NCBI GenBank assembly: GCA_964440115.1
Contig: CAYTPV010000003.1
Location: 372,001 to 436,000, forward strand
Length of the DNA stretch: 64,000 bases
Reading direction: 5' to 3'
Source: JAEWWD01 sp964440115
GTDB lineage: Bacteria > Bacillota > Clostridia > Christensenellales > CAG-138
In this document: positions 36,101 to 44,681 of the stretch, piece after piece
Numbering within the stretch: position 1 is the first letter of the stretch
How the letters are laid out: every line of letters starts with the position of its first letter
Position numbers and translations under genes: made by a program
Notes under the pieces: model-generated
Told to the model about the DNA's origin: nothing
The model's input: only the letters and a program-made list of their open reading frames with translations
Database searches by the model: none

Positions 36101-36264
36101 CCCTTCCTTGCAAGCGTGGAGCTGCTACTCAGAGGGTGCAGGAAGCCAGAGACGCGAACCATCTGTAATAAAGCGCAGAACAAGGGAGTGCCATGAAGCC
36201 GCCATGCTGCGACGAGGCAATAAAAAAGCTGACGATCAATCAACCGCCAGCCATTTCATATGCT

Positions 36265-36660
36265 TTACCGCAGTGTATCCGCAAGGGTCAGGATTTTATT
36301 CTCTATCGTCCGTATGACGCGTATGAATTCCTCGTCGCTTTTGCCCGTGGGGTCGTCAAGCCCCCAATCCTCACGCCGTTTGCAGGGGAGGTAGGGGCAT
36401 TCCACATTGCAGCCCATCGTCACAACGATATCCACCGGCGGAAGTTCCGCAAGCAGTTTGGATCGCTGGGTCAGTTCCATATCGATGCCGTAGAGCTGCT
36501 TCATCAGCCGCACCGCGTCGGGGTTGATGCGATCCCTCAGCTCCGTTCCGGCCGAATAGCTTTCAAATACGTCCGCGGCGAGGTGTTTGCCAAGCGCCTC
36601 GGCAATCTGGCTGCGGCAGGAATTATGTACGCAGATAAAAGCAACCTTCGGTCTACTCAT
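36265..36660 (-). CDS. arsC: Arsenate reductase, low-MW phosphatase type
   Basis: 131 aa. The CX5R P-loop is CVHNSCRS (residues ~10-17), with the relay cysteines in MGCNVECPYLPCKRREDWGL and the DDPTGK loop: the thioredoxin-coupled pI258 ArsC type. It reduces arsenate to arsenite for the Acr3 pump encoded just before it (8-nt overlap). I start at the ATG at 36660. Last gene of the ars operon. Confidence 0.95.
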   Translation of the reverse strand: MSRPKVAFICVHNSCRSQIAEALGKHLAADVFESYSAGTELRDRINPDAVRLMKQLYGIDMELTQRSKLLAELPPVDIVVTMGCNVECPYLPCKRREDWGLDDPTGKSDEEFIRVIRTIENKILTLADTLR

Positions 36661-37702
36661 ACGTAAACCACCCTTTCGTGTTGTTTGCGATTTTAACAAG
36701 CGTCAGCATGACCGGCACTTCCACCAATACGCCGACAATTGTTGCCAATGCTACAGGGCTCTTTGAACCAAACAACGCGATCGCGACTGCTACGGACAAC
36801 TCGAAAAAGTTGGATGCGCCGATCATACCGGCAGGCGCGGCGATGTCATGGGGAAGCTTCAGCATTTTGCTGGTAAAATAAGCGATGAAAAAAATCAGGA
36901 ATGTCTGGATAGTCAGCGGGACAGATATCAATACAATATGTAACGGGTTATCGAGTATGACCTGACCCTGGAACGAGAATATGATGACCAGCGTCAGCAG
37001 CAGACCGATGATCGTAGCGTTGCTGAATTTGGGTATAAAAGTGTTTTCAAAATACGAAAGACCCTGTTTTTTTGTGATAACGCTGCGCGTGATCACCCCG
37101 CCAGCCAATGGGATAACAACAAACAATACTACGGAAAGAATTAGCGTATCCCATGGAATGACTACACCTCCTATCCCAAGAAGCAACGCGACGATTGGCG
37201 TGAACGCAACCAGAATAATCAGATCATTTGTTGCGACCTGAACCACGGTATATGCCGGGTCTCCCTTTGTCAGATGGCTCCACACAAACACCATTGCCGT
37301 GCAGGGGGCCGCGCCCAACAAAATAGCGCCCGCCAGATAATCTCTGGCAAGGGGTTCGGGTATCAGTGTCTTGAAAATGACAAAAAAGAACAGCCATGCA
37401 ATGCCGAACATAGTAAACGGCTTGATCAGCCAATTTGTCACCCATGTGACAAACAGGCCTTTGGGGTTCTTGCCAACATTCTTGATGCTTTGAAAATCAA
37501 CTTTGAGCATCATGGGATAAATCATGACCCAGATCAATATTGCGATGGGTATGGAAACATTCGCATATTCAAAATGCCCAAGAAACGCCGGAATCCCCGG
37601 CAAAAACTTCCCAATCAGTACGCCCGCAACCATGCAGAGAATTACCCATAAAGTTAGAAATTTTTCAAAAAAACCAATTCCGCTCGTCTTATTCTTGCTC
37701 AA
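36653..37702 (-). CDS. acr3: Arsenite efflux transporter ACR3
   Basis: 349 aa, about ten helices. The conserved Cys lies in GAAPCTAMVFVWSHLTKGD and the second motif in GASNFFELSVAVAIALFG. TTG start at 37702 with GAGGA upstream. It exports arsenite using the proton gradient. Forty bp after the acetyltransferase gene. Confidence 0.95.
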   Translation of the reverse strand: MSKNKTSGIGFFEKFLTLWVILCMVAGVLIGKFLPGIPAFLGHFEYANVSIPIAILIWVMIYPMMLKVDFQSIKNVGKNPKGLFVTWVTNWLIKPFTMFGIAWLFFFVIFKTLIPEPLARDYLAGAILLGAAPCTAMVFVWSHLTKGDPAYTVVQVATNDLIILVAFTPIVALLLGIGGVVIPWDTLILSVVLFVVIPLAGGVITRSVITKKQGLSYFENTFIPKFSNATIIGLLLTLVIIFSFQGQVILDNPLHIVLISVPLTIQTFLIFFIAYFTSKMLKLPHDIAAPAGMIGASNFFELSVAVAIALFGSKSPVALATIVGVLVEVPVMLTLVKIANNTKGWFTYE

Positions 37703-37742
37703 TTATAAGTTCCTCAACTACTACTAATTTAAATTCTTATTT

Positions 37743-38270
37743 TTAAAGATCGCCGCCGCAGGAGCATTCGCTATCCAAATCATCCCGCGCACTGCGCTTT
37801 TCCATGAGCACCGTATTGCGCCAGACGCCGAAGCGATCCCGGCCCAGTTTTTCCCGGTATCCCACCGTTCGAAACCCGCAGCTTTCGTGCAGGCGGATAC
37901 TCGCGGCGTTTTCCTGCATGATACCCGACTGAAGAGTCCAGAATCCATTCTGTTCGGAAAGCTGGACGAGTTCTGTAAGCAGCTGTTTGCCCGCCCCCCT
38001 GCCCCGGTGTGACTCCGCGATATATATACTGACATCGGCCACACCTGCATACACACACCGGCTGGAGACAGCTGTCAGTACCGCAAAGCCGGCAACTTCA
38101 CCTGCTTCTTCAATCACCAGCCTGCAGGTTTGGAGATGCGAGACGTCCCATTCTTCCCACGGGGGGCAATCTGTTTGGAATGTCGAGATATTGGTATCCA
38201 TGCCCTGCTGGTAGATGCGGCTGACCGCGGGCCAATCCGCCTTTGTCATTTGTCTGACCAGATATGCCAT
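37743..38270 (-). CDS. arsN: GNAT acetyltransferase, PAT/ArsN-like
   Basis: 175 aa. GNAT fold with acetyl-CoA loop ESHRGRGAGKQLLTELVQLS, and the PAT-type C-terminal motif CGFRTVGYREKLGRDRFGVW. Relatives acetylate phosphinothricin or, in ars operons, arsinothricin. The tail SECSCGGDL is Cys-rich, which is unusual. The arsinothricin role is inferred from family and location. Confidence 0.8.
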   Translation of the reverse strand: MAYLVRQMTKADWPAVSRIYQQGMDTNISTFQTDCPPWEEWDVSHLQTCRLVIEEAGEVAGFAVLTAVSSRCVYAGVADVSIYIAESHRGRGAGKQLLTELVQLSEQNGFWTLQSGIMQENAASIRLHESCGFRTVGYREKLGRDRFGVWRNTVLMEKRSARDDLDSECSCGGDL

Positions 38271-38307
38271 GATATCATCACCATCCTTTGCACAGCATCT
38301 GCGCGTG

Positions 38308-38835
38308 CTATTTGTTTAATTCGTATATCTGCTGTTTCTGTTCCTCGCTGAGCGCTTTTTCCGTAATATATGCAATGGCGTTTATGCCGACGATGCTCAG
38401 CGCCAGACGGGTCATCGTAAACGCCAATCCCAAATTCGCCGCCTCAAATGTCAGCATGGGGATTTTCGTTGTCGACCACGCGCCTATGAATATGAGCACA
38501 TTGGATAAACTGCTGCCTTTTTTGAGCATGACCCCGGCGACCGGAAACGCGGCGTAAAGAGGACCTGCCGCCGCCGTGCCCAGCAGAAACGATATGAGTA
38601 TGCCTTTTAGACCAGACCCTTTGCCGGTAAATTTGATCATGGTTTCCCGCTCCACCCATACATCCAGCAACCCGAGCAATATAAATATGGGGGGAATGAC
38701 GGACATCATCTCCATAAAGTTCTGCATGGTCGTTCTTGCGGACTTTAGCCCAAGTTCCGGGCTAAATATAGCCAAGGCGATATTGACGGCAAGCAGCAGC
38801 AAAAACGCGCGGTAACGCTTGAAGAAAGCTTTCAT
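38308..38835 (-). CDS. Permease subunit, C-terminal half of an ArsP/COG0701-type transporter
   Basis: 175 aa, about four or five helices, with GTAAAGPLYAAFPVAGVMLK as the repeated core motif of the family. It overlaps the partner half by 4 nt (ATGA). Full-length relatives have both halves in one chain, as at 40269, so this is a split version. Confidence 0.8.
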   Translation of the reverse strand: MKAFFKRYRAFLLLLAVNIALAIFSPELGLKSARTTMQNFMEMMSVIPPIFILLGLLDVWVERETMIKFTGKGSGLKGILISFLLGTAAAGPLYAAFPVAGVMLKKGSSLSNVLIFIGAWSTTKIPMLTFEAANLGLAFTMTRLALSIVGINAIAYITEKALSEEQKQQIYELNK

Positions 38836-39311
38836 GAAAGCACCGTCCCAACCACAAACGCGGCGATCAAAGAAAACACAAAAGCCGCAACATTGCGAAT
38901 AATCGAAGCCCGCTTTCCGAATGTTTTCATTTCAAGCGGCAGGGTAATGACGCCCACCATCATAAGCGTGGATACAAACGCGGCAATCTGCATGTATCCG
39001 GCCCCGTTTTTTAGGAGCGCCGCCGCAAGAGGGAATGCCACAAACCCGGGGATCAGTGTAATAGAGCCCAGCAATGCCGCCGCCAGTATGCCCCAAACGC
39101 CCGAACGCGTACCAAGCAGGTTGGAAATGGTCTGCGGGCTGAGCACAGCAAGCGCCATGCCTATGATGATCAGTACGACCAGAAACTGGGGCAAAATGTT
39201 TTCAAATGATTTCCAAGCCTTCAGCAGCGCCTTCTTTGTCTTGCCGCGGTCTTTGAAAAACGAAACCGCAAGCCCTATCCCCGCAAGGCAATACAGAATT
39301 ACAGTAAACAT
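38832..39311 (-). CDS. Permease subunit, N-terminal half of an ArsP/COG0701-type transporter
   Basis: 159 aa from the ATG at 39311 with AAGGAG upstream. About four helices; core motif GSITLIPGFVAFPLAAALLK mirrors that in the partner half. Cys residues common in the full-length ArsP core are absent. Substrate unknown; likely a second arsenical or redox-linked exporter. Confidence 0.8.
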   Translation of the reverse strand: MFTVILYCLAGIGLAVSFFKDRGKTKKALLKAWKSFENILPQFLVVLIIIGMALAVLSPQTISNLLGTRSGVWGILAAALLGSITLIPGFVAFPLAAALLKNGAGYMQIAAFVSTLMMVGVITLPLEMKTFGKRASIIRNVAAFVFSLIAAFVVGTVLS

Positions 39312-39340
39312 ATGCTCCTTCGTTCGCACCGGGAGTCTGT

Positions 39341-39664
39341 TTATTTATATTTCTCCAGTAGTTTCACGGCCTCATCGACCTTAAGCACCTTACCGTAGGA
39401 AAGCACAGTTCCATCCACTACAAGCGCGGGTGTGGACATGACGCCGTAGGCAGCAATCTTTGTGAAATCGGTTACATGATCGATGGCGGTATCCATGCCC
39501 AGCTGTTCAAGCGCCGCTTTTGTGGCCGCTTCGAGCTGGTTGCATTTATCGCAGCCGCCTCCGAGTATTTTTACCCGCGCATCCTGCGAATGCAACGCAT
39601 CCTGCTCACAGCAGCCTCCGCAGCTGCAGGCAGTGGTTTGTTCCTTTTTCTTAAACAGTGACAT
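39341..39664 (-). CDS. Thioredoxin-like protein (redox-active disulfide family)
   Basis: 107 aa. A Cys-rich N-terminus (TACSCGGCCEQD) precedes a small thioredoxin fold with CDKC in VKILGGGCDKCNQLEAATK and the cis-Pro segment GVMSTPALVVDG. It may supply electrons to ArsC or load the neighbouring permease; placement in ars operons with COG0701 permeases is common. Confidence 0.88.
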   Translation of the reverse strand: MSLFKKKEQTTACSCGGCCEQDALHSQDARVKILGGGCDKCNQLEAATKAALEQLGMDTAIDHVTDFTKIAAYGVMSTPALVVDGTVLSYGKVLKVDEAVKLLEKYK

Positions 39665-39692
39665 ATTCTCGTCTCCTTTTCAAGTTTAGAGT

Positions 39693-40256
39693 TTAGCCGC
39701 AGCAGCTTCCGCCGCCGGAGCAAGCACATTTGGTTTTCTTGCCTTCAAAAAAAGTTCTGAGGTTTTGGGGCAGCTCGTATTCGTTTTGTTCCGCGGGCGA
39801 TGTTGCGAATACGGCTTTGAGTATGCCTTGCGCCAGCATTTCTTTGGGAGGCACCTCAAAGTTCTCTCCATCGTATTCATACACTCTGCAATCCACATCC
39901 GTTCCGCTGATTTCACTGCAGCAGCCGCAGCTGTTTTCCTGAACAGCCCCGCCGATATCGCGTCCATTGACGCGGATGGTGGGGGAAGATATAAATCGGT
40001 ACTCTTTGGCGATCTCAGCCGTCTTCATCTCGGTCTTTTTAAATTCCACGCGATACCCCGCAAGCGCAAGCGCGGGAGACAGCACGGCGAGGACTTCTTC
40101 GAGCACAACGTCCGTACCGATGCAGCGCTTACAGGTCTGCAGATCGAGATACAGATATTCCACAACCACGCGCTTTTCCGCTTGCCCGCAGCAGGGCGCT
40201 TGCGGCCGCGAGGAATTTGCTTTTGATGGGTCGCTCTTATACCGCCTTTGGGTCAT
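39693..40256 (-). CDS. DUF2703-type Cys-rich protein of ars clusters
   Basis: 187 aa. A thioredoxin-like body with LYLDLQTCKRCIGTDVVLEE, YRFISSPTIRVNGRDIGG, and C-terminal Cys groups (SCGCCSE, CACSGGGSCCG). AGGAGG lies before the ATG. The many Cys pairs suggest metal(loid) binding. Function not established. Confidence 0.82.
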   Translation of the reverse strand: MTQRRYKSDPSKANSSRPQAPCCGQAEKRVVVEYLYLDLQTCKRCIGTDVVLEEVLAVLSPALALAGYRVEFKKTEMKTAEIAKEYRFISSPTIRVNGRDIGGAVQENSCGCCSEISGTDVDCRVYEYDGENFEVPPKEMLAQGILKAVFATSPAEQNEYELPQNLRTFFEGKKTKCACSGGGSCCG

Positions 40257-40268
40257 TTGTTTGCCTCC

Positions 40269-41273
40269 TTACACCAGCAGGAACTGCAGGGCGTTGAACG
40301 CGTAACCTATGATCATAATTCCCACGGTGACAATGCCCGTAAATACGGCCAGCAGCTTGGGCTTCACCGCGCGGCGCAGCATAACGAGGGAGGGGGCAGA
40401 AAGCGCGGTGACGGCCATCATGAACGACAGTATCGTCCCCAACCCTACGCCTTTTGCAAACAACGCTTCCGCGATGGGGATGGTTCCGAAAATATCGGCG
40501 TACATGGGAACGCCTACGAGCGTAGCAAGTATGACTGAGAACGGATTACGGCTGCCCAGCACTGTCTGAATCCAGTCCGCCGGTATCCAGTTGTGTATGA
40601 GCGCGCCTATCCCTACGCCGGCGAGTACATATAGAATAACTTTTTTTACGATGGCCTGCACCTGTTCGACGGCATACTTCACGCGGTCCCGCTTCGTCAG
40701 ATCCGGCACGTCGATATCCACACTTTTGGCCGACTTTACGAAATCCTCCACATACCGTTCCATGCCGAGCTTTTCAATCATGGTGCCGCCGGTAACGGCA
40801 AGCACAAGCCCCACCACGACATACGCGATGGCAACTTTCGCGCCGAATATGCTCATGAGCAGTATGAGCGAGCCCAAATCCACCAGCGGCGAAGAAATCA
40901 GAAACGAGAACGTGATGCCCACCGGCAGCCCCGCGCTTGAGAACCCGATAAACAGCGGAATAGAGGAACACGAGCAGAACGGCGTCACAGTGCCCAGCAG
41001 CGCCGCGAGTATGTTGGCCCAGATACCGCGGAAGCGGCCAAGTATTTTTTTCGTGCGCTCCGGCGGAAAGTAGCTTTGTATATAGCTGATGATGAATATC
41101 AGCACCGACAGCAGTATCAATATTTTGATTACGTCAAAGAAAAAGAACTGCAGGCTGCCGCCCAAGCGGCTGCCCGTATCCAGCCCCAGCGCGCGAAGCA
41201 GCGCGCCTATGCTGTCGTTGAGCCATCGCATGCCCAGTATCTGATATTGGAAGAACTCCCAGACTGTTTTCAT
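40269..41273 (-). CDS. arsP: ArsP-like organoarsenical permease (COG0701)
   Basis: 334 aa from the ATG at 41273 (AAAGG just upstream; a TTG at 41291 is the alternative). About eight helices, with the family core TVTPFCSCSSIPLFIGFSSA and its repeat VGVPMYADIFGTIPIAEALF. ArsP members export trivalent organoarsenicals using such cysteines. First gene after arsR, with an ArsR box in its leader. Confidence 0.85.
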   Translation of the reverse strand: MKTVWEFFQYQILGMRWLNDSIGALLRALGLDTGSRLGGSLQFFFFDVIKILILLSVLIFIISYIQSYFPPERTKKILGRFRGIWANILAALLGTVTPFCSCSSIPLFIGFSSAGLPVGITFSFLISSPLVDLGSLILLMSIFGAKVAIAYVVVGLVLAVTGGTMIEKLGMERYVEDFVKSAKSVDIDVPDLTKRDRVKYAVEQVQAIVKKVILYVLAGVGIGALIHNWIPADWIQTVLGSRNPFSVILATLVGVPMYADIFGTIPIAEALFAKGVGLGTILSFMMAVTALSAPSLVMLRRAVKPKLLAVFTGIVTVGIMIIGYAFNALQFLLV

Positions 41274-41291
41274 ACCTTTACCATCCGTCAA

Positions 41292-41307
41292 ATCAAAAAT
41301 TTTTGAT
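41292..41307 (-). promoter_or_regulatory. Second ArsR box, before arsP
   Basis: ATCAAAAATTTTTGAT, a perfect 16-bp palindrome, matches the ATCAAA/TTTGAT arms of the site in front of arsR. It lies 19 nt before the arsP start and 41 nt after the arsR stop. Confidence 0.75.
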
Positions 41308-41348
41308 ATTAAATCCCCGGAAAAAAGCCGTTTTGCATTGGCTCAGTT

Positions 41349-41657
41349 TTAGCTGCTGTGATCCGCCCGATCTAAATGCGCGGGTGTCGTCAGTTCCTTA
41401 AGAAGCTCCAGCGCGTACTCGCCGCCCTTTTCGCTTATTCTGTAATGCGTCCATTTGCCAACCTGCCAGCTTTCCACAATACCCGATTCCACAAGTATTT
41501 TCATGTGATAGGACAGCGCCGATTGACCCATCTGCAACTGATCGATGAGCATACAAGCGCATTTTTCGCCTTGCCGCAATATTTCCAAAATGCGCAGGCG
41601 ATTTTCATCACATAACGCGCGGAATACGCGCGCATGGCTTTGGTAAATCGTCAACAA
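41349..41657 (-). CDS. arsR: ArsR-family metalloregulatory repressor
   Basis: 102 aa from a TTG at 41657 with GAGGTGAC upstream. ArsR winged helix: ALCDENRLRILEILRQGEK, a Cys pair in CACMLIDQLQMGQSALSYHM (the position of the metal-binding helix), and GKWTHYRISEKGG. As(III) binding to the cysteines would release it from the ATATCAAA palindromes. First gene of the cluster. Confidence 0.93.
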   Translation of the reverse strand: MLTIYQSHARVFRALCDENRLRILEILRQGEKCACMLIDQLQMGQSALSYHMKILVESGIVESWQVGKWTHYRISEKGGEYALELLKELTTPAHLDRADHSS

Positions 41658-41667
41658 AAGTCACCTC

Positions 41668-41722
41668 ATATCAAAATTATTTGATATGACGATAGTATAT
41701 GTCGGCGTATGCATTTTGTCAA
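41668..41722 (-). promoter_or_regulatory. arsR promoter and operator
   Basis: Minus strand -35 TTGACA (41717-41722), 17-bp spacer, -10 TATACT (41694-41699). The palindrome ATATCAAAATTATTTGATAT (41668-41687; 8-bp arms) covers the expected transcription start. Confidence 0.88.
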
Positions 41723-41753
41723 CTACCAAAAAAGTATGGTTTTCAGATCGCTT

Positions 41754-42776
41754 TCAATGATCCTTTTTGTAACGTCTTCTGCTCAATACCGACTTTATCG
41801 CGGCAATTTCAATCACAATCGTGCTAAACACTGCAATGCCAACAATGATATACAGCACCGCAATCGCGCTTCCGATAAATCCTGACACCGGGTCTTTTTT
41901 CTGCACTTCTGTCCGGCTGTCGTGGCGGGCGGTAAAATAAAGATCCTGCGTCGGCAATGTGTTAAAAGATGCTCGGTACACACCGTCTTGAAGCTTAAAT
42001 GCAAATCCATCGGCAGTAAGCTGAGTGTTGGGTTTATGGATTTGTATGGCAATATCCAGCGTGCCGAATTCCTCGAATGTTTTTGCCGGGTTGAGCATGC
42101 AGTAGAACTTTGCTGTCAAATCGTTCGGCGCGTCGTCACTTAATTCAGCGGAGCGCTGCATATATTGTAATTCCACGTCGTGCTCCTGCCCTGCATCGAA
42201 TTTGGTTTCGTACATTACGAGAAGCAAATTAGGAGATGTTTCATCATTCTGTGATGCTTCTTTATACTTCTGCTCAAGTTCTGAAGGGGTAAACTGCTTT
42301 TTCGCAACGGACTGCACCTGCATTTGTGCGAGTATGTTTTGGATTTGGCAGGCCACCCGAAATGCCCTCAATTCTTCAGCCCCTATATAAGCTATTTCGC
42401 CAGGAAAGTTCATAAGAAGAAATGTGCAGGGTTGCTCTTGAGAATCGACAAATACCTGCATATCTTCCGCCAAAGAAGGTACATCTTCTGCGGAGAACAA
42501 TATTGGGAACAGCATGGTGACAGTGCGGGATTCACCGCTATTCTTAATACGGTATTCCGCTTTGACATTTGCTGCGGGAATCATACCATCGGAAGTCTGC
42601 GGAATATCAAAGGACAGCGTTTCATGCTCCACTGCGAGATTTTCCCCGGAGAGTACGAATACAGAGCCGCTGCTTTCGCCGTATTCCCAATGGCCCGGCA
42701 TGGAATTAGCATGCGCCGCAGAAAAAGGAGCAAACAGAACCAGCAAGAAAATAACCAATGCAGATGTTCGTTTCAT
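41754..42776 (-). CDS. Exported membrane-anchored protein of unknown function
   Basis: 340 aa. Signal peptide ending at AHANS, a ~275-residue extracytoplasmic beta-rich domain (AEYRIKNSGESRTVTMLFPI), and a C-terminal helix (GFIGSAIAVLYIIVGIAVFS). RRRYKK at the end marks the inner side. It lies between the ars and glycerol regions; no family recognised. Confidence 0.78.
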   Translation of the reverse strand: MKRTSALVIFLLVLFAPFSAAHANSMPGHWEYGESSGSVFVLSGENLAVEHETLSFDIPQTSDGMIPAANVKAEYRIKNSGESRTVTMLFPILFSAEDVPSLAEDMQVFVDSQEQPCTFLLMNFPGEIAYIGAEELRAFRVACQIQNILAQMQVQSVAKKQFTPSELEQKYKEASQNDETSPNLLLVMYETKFDAGQEHDVELQYMQRSAELSDDAPNDLTAKFYCMLNPAKTFEEFGTLDIAIQIHKPNTQLTADGFAFKLQDGVYRASFNTLPTQDLYFTARHDSRTEVQKKDPVSGFIGSAIAVLYIIVGIAVFSTIVIEIAAIKSVLSRRRYKKDH

Positions 42777-42955
42777 GTTACGATCTCCCTGCGTTTTTCT
42801 GTTGCTAAACGTAAGCGCTCCGCCGGTGATTATGCGTATATAAGCTTAAAATCAAGTACAATTATGGAAATGCCGTCTTATGAAAACTCTGTATGAATAA
42901 TACCATAAATCTCCATAGATGTGCATCCCCATTGAGTGAGGAAACGCAAGACACA

Positions 42956-43000
42956 CAAAAAGCCCGCCGGCAAAGCATGCAGCCTACTTTGCCGTCGGGC
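42956..43000 (-). terminator. Terminator of the glycerol operon
   Basis: Minus strand GCCCGACGGCAAAG pairs with CTTTGCCGGCGGGC (one mismatch), 11-nt loop, then TTTTTGTG. Confidence 0.85.
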
Positions 43001-43032
43001 ATGGCGCGCAATGTGGGGAGCCTGCGCGCGCC

Positions 43033-43401
43033 TTAGGGAATTTCCTTTGTTGCAACCATATCCACACCAGTACCCGCGACATTTGCCTTGATCACATCGC
43101 CGATATGTACGGGCGCAGTCACCGTGATATCGCGTATATCCCGCATGACGTCGAATATTTTACTCTTGGGCACGTCGGTTCTGGTTTTGCAGGATACCAT
43201 GGCCGCGCCTTTTATCCTGTTGTGTACGCGCACCGTGCTGGTCACCATGCGCGTAGGGTTTTTAATCTCTTTGCGGGCATAGTCGTTGCCAATTTTGCAG
43301 GTATTGCCCTCGATGCGCACGATGTCGCCCGTTTCGTCGAGCATCACGCTCACAGGGCAGCCGAGCGGGCAGCCTATGCAGGTGAGAGTCCGTATATCCA
43401 T
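43033..43401 (-). CDS. DUF1667 Cys-rich protein of the G3P oxidation cluster
   Basis: 122 aa. CIGCPLGC near the N-terminus and later Cys (NTCKIGNDYA; SCKT) suggest Fe-S or redox binding. Four nt after the FAD oxidoreductase, with GGAGG inside that gene. It commonly sits with the two flavoproteins below as a third subunit; biochemical role not established. Confidence 0.85.
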   Translation of the reverse strand: MDIRTLTCIGCPLGCPVSVMLDETGDIVRIEGNTCKIGNDYARKEIKNPTRMVTSTVRVHNRIKGAAMVSCKTRTDVPKSKIFDVMRDIRDITVTAPVHIGDVIKANVAGTGVDMVATKEIP

Positions 43402-43405
43402 GCGT

Positions 43406-44671
43406 CTACGCCTCCTCTACCCGGATAGTTATCGTTTTCAGGTTGGGCCGCGCGTCAAAAAAACCTTTGGGCAGCTTCACCTCTTCCATTTCGCCCGGCG
43501 TCATGATCTGCCGCTTCTTGTGCAGCAGGCGTTCGTCGTCGAAATATACGCTGATATAGTGGTTGCGGATCACGCACGCCACCCGAAAGCGAACCGTCAG
43601 CGTATCCGGCATGCGCGAAGGGTCTATGGAAGCGGGTACCGTATAACGCGGCCCGCCTTCAACCTTGAGCGGTATCCCGCGGTGTTGAGCTGCGGTACGC
43701 CCGCCCTTTACAAACGCCGCGGCGTTTTTGCCCGCCTGCGCGGCCTCTTCTGATACGTAATCCACCAGATCGTGCACATGCAGCACATTGCCTGCAGCGA
43801 ACACGCCGGGTATGCTGGTTTCAAGGCTTTCATCCACAATGGGGCCATTGGTAACGGGGCTTATGGCTACACCCATTCCCCGGCTCAGTTCATTTTCGGG
43901 GATCAGCCCTACGGAAAGCAGCAGCGTATCGCAGGTATAGTGTTCCTCCGTACCGGGAATGGGCTTGAGCCGCTCATCCACGCGCGCTATAGTGACGCCT
44001 TCCACACGCTCTTTTCCCTCAATTTCTACAACCGTATGGCTCAGTTTGAGGGGGATATCGTAATCGTCCAGACACTGCACGATGTTGCGCTTTAAACCGC
44101 CGGAGAACGGCAGCAGTTCCGCCACAACCTTGACCCGGGCCCCCTCAAGGGTCATACGGCGCGCCATGATGAGTCCGATGTCCCCCGATCCCAATATCAC
44201 CACTTCGCGGCCGGGCATGAAGCCTTCCATATTGACAAGGCGCTGCGCTGTGCCCGCCGTGTAGATGCCCGCAGGCCGGTAGCCGGGGATATTGAGCGAG
44301 CCGCGGCTTCTTTCCCTGCAGCCCATTGCCAATATCACCGCACCCGCCTGTATTTCAAACAGGCCGTCCTCGCGGTTCATAGCAGTAATCCGCTTATCCG
44401 GGCTCAGCTCGAGCACCATGGTAAACAGTTTATACGCGATGCCGCGCTGTTTTACTTCGTCTACGTACCGCTGCGCGTACTCGGGGCCGGTCAGTTCTTC
44501 TTTGAAGGTATGCAGCCCAAACCCGTTGTGTATGCACTGTCCGAGTATGCCGCCCAGCTCGCGGTCACGTTCGAGTATAAGCACGTCGCGCGCGCCCGCG
44601 TCGTATGCCGCTACCGCAGCGGCAAGCCCGGCGGGTCCGCCGCCGATGATGACGATATCGTGCTGTATCAT
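43406..44671 (-). CDS. NAD(P)/FAD-dependent oxidoreductase of the glycerol cluster
   Basis: 421 aa from the ATG at 44671 (GAGGAGG upstream). FAD dinucleotide motif IIGGGPAGLAAA at the N-terminus, a second NAD(P) motif ILGSGDIGLIMARRM in the middle, and the late FAD motif GVFAAGNVL. Pyridine nucleotide-disulfide fold. It likely carries electrons from the G3P oxidoreductase to NAD(P) or another acceptor. Confidence 0.9.
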   Translation of the reverse strand: MIQHDIVIIGGGPAGLAAAVAAYDAGARDVLILERDRELGGILGQCIHNGFGLHTFKEELTGPEYAQRYVDEVKQRGIAYKLFTMVLELSPDKRITAMNREDGLFEIQAGAVILAMGCRERSRGSLNIPGYRPAGIYTAGTAQRLVNMEGFMPGREVVILGSGDIGLIMARRMTLEGARVKVVAELLPFSGGLKRNIVQCLDDYDIPLKLSHTVVEIEGKERVEGVTIARVDERLKPIPGTEEHYTCDTLLLSVGLIPENELSRGMGVAISPVTNGPIVDESLETSIPGVFAAGNVLHVHDLVDYVSEEAAQAGKNAAAFVKGGRTAAQHRGIPLKVEGGPRYTVPASIDPSRMPDTLTVRFRVACVIRNHYISVYFDDERLLHKKRQIMTPGEMEEVKLPKGFFDARPNLKTITIRVEEA

Positions 44672-44681
44672 GCCTGCCTCC

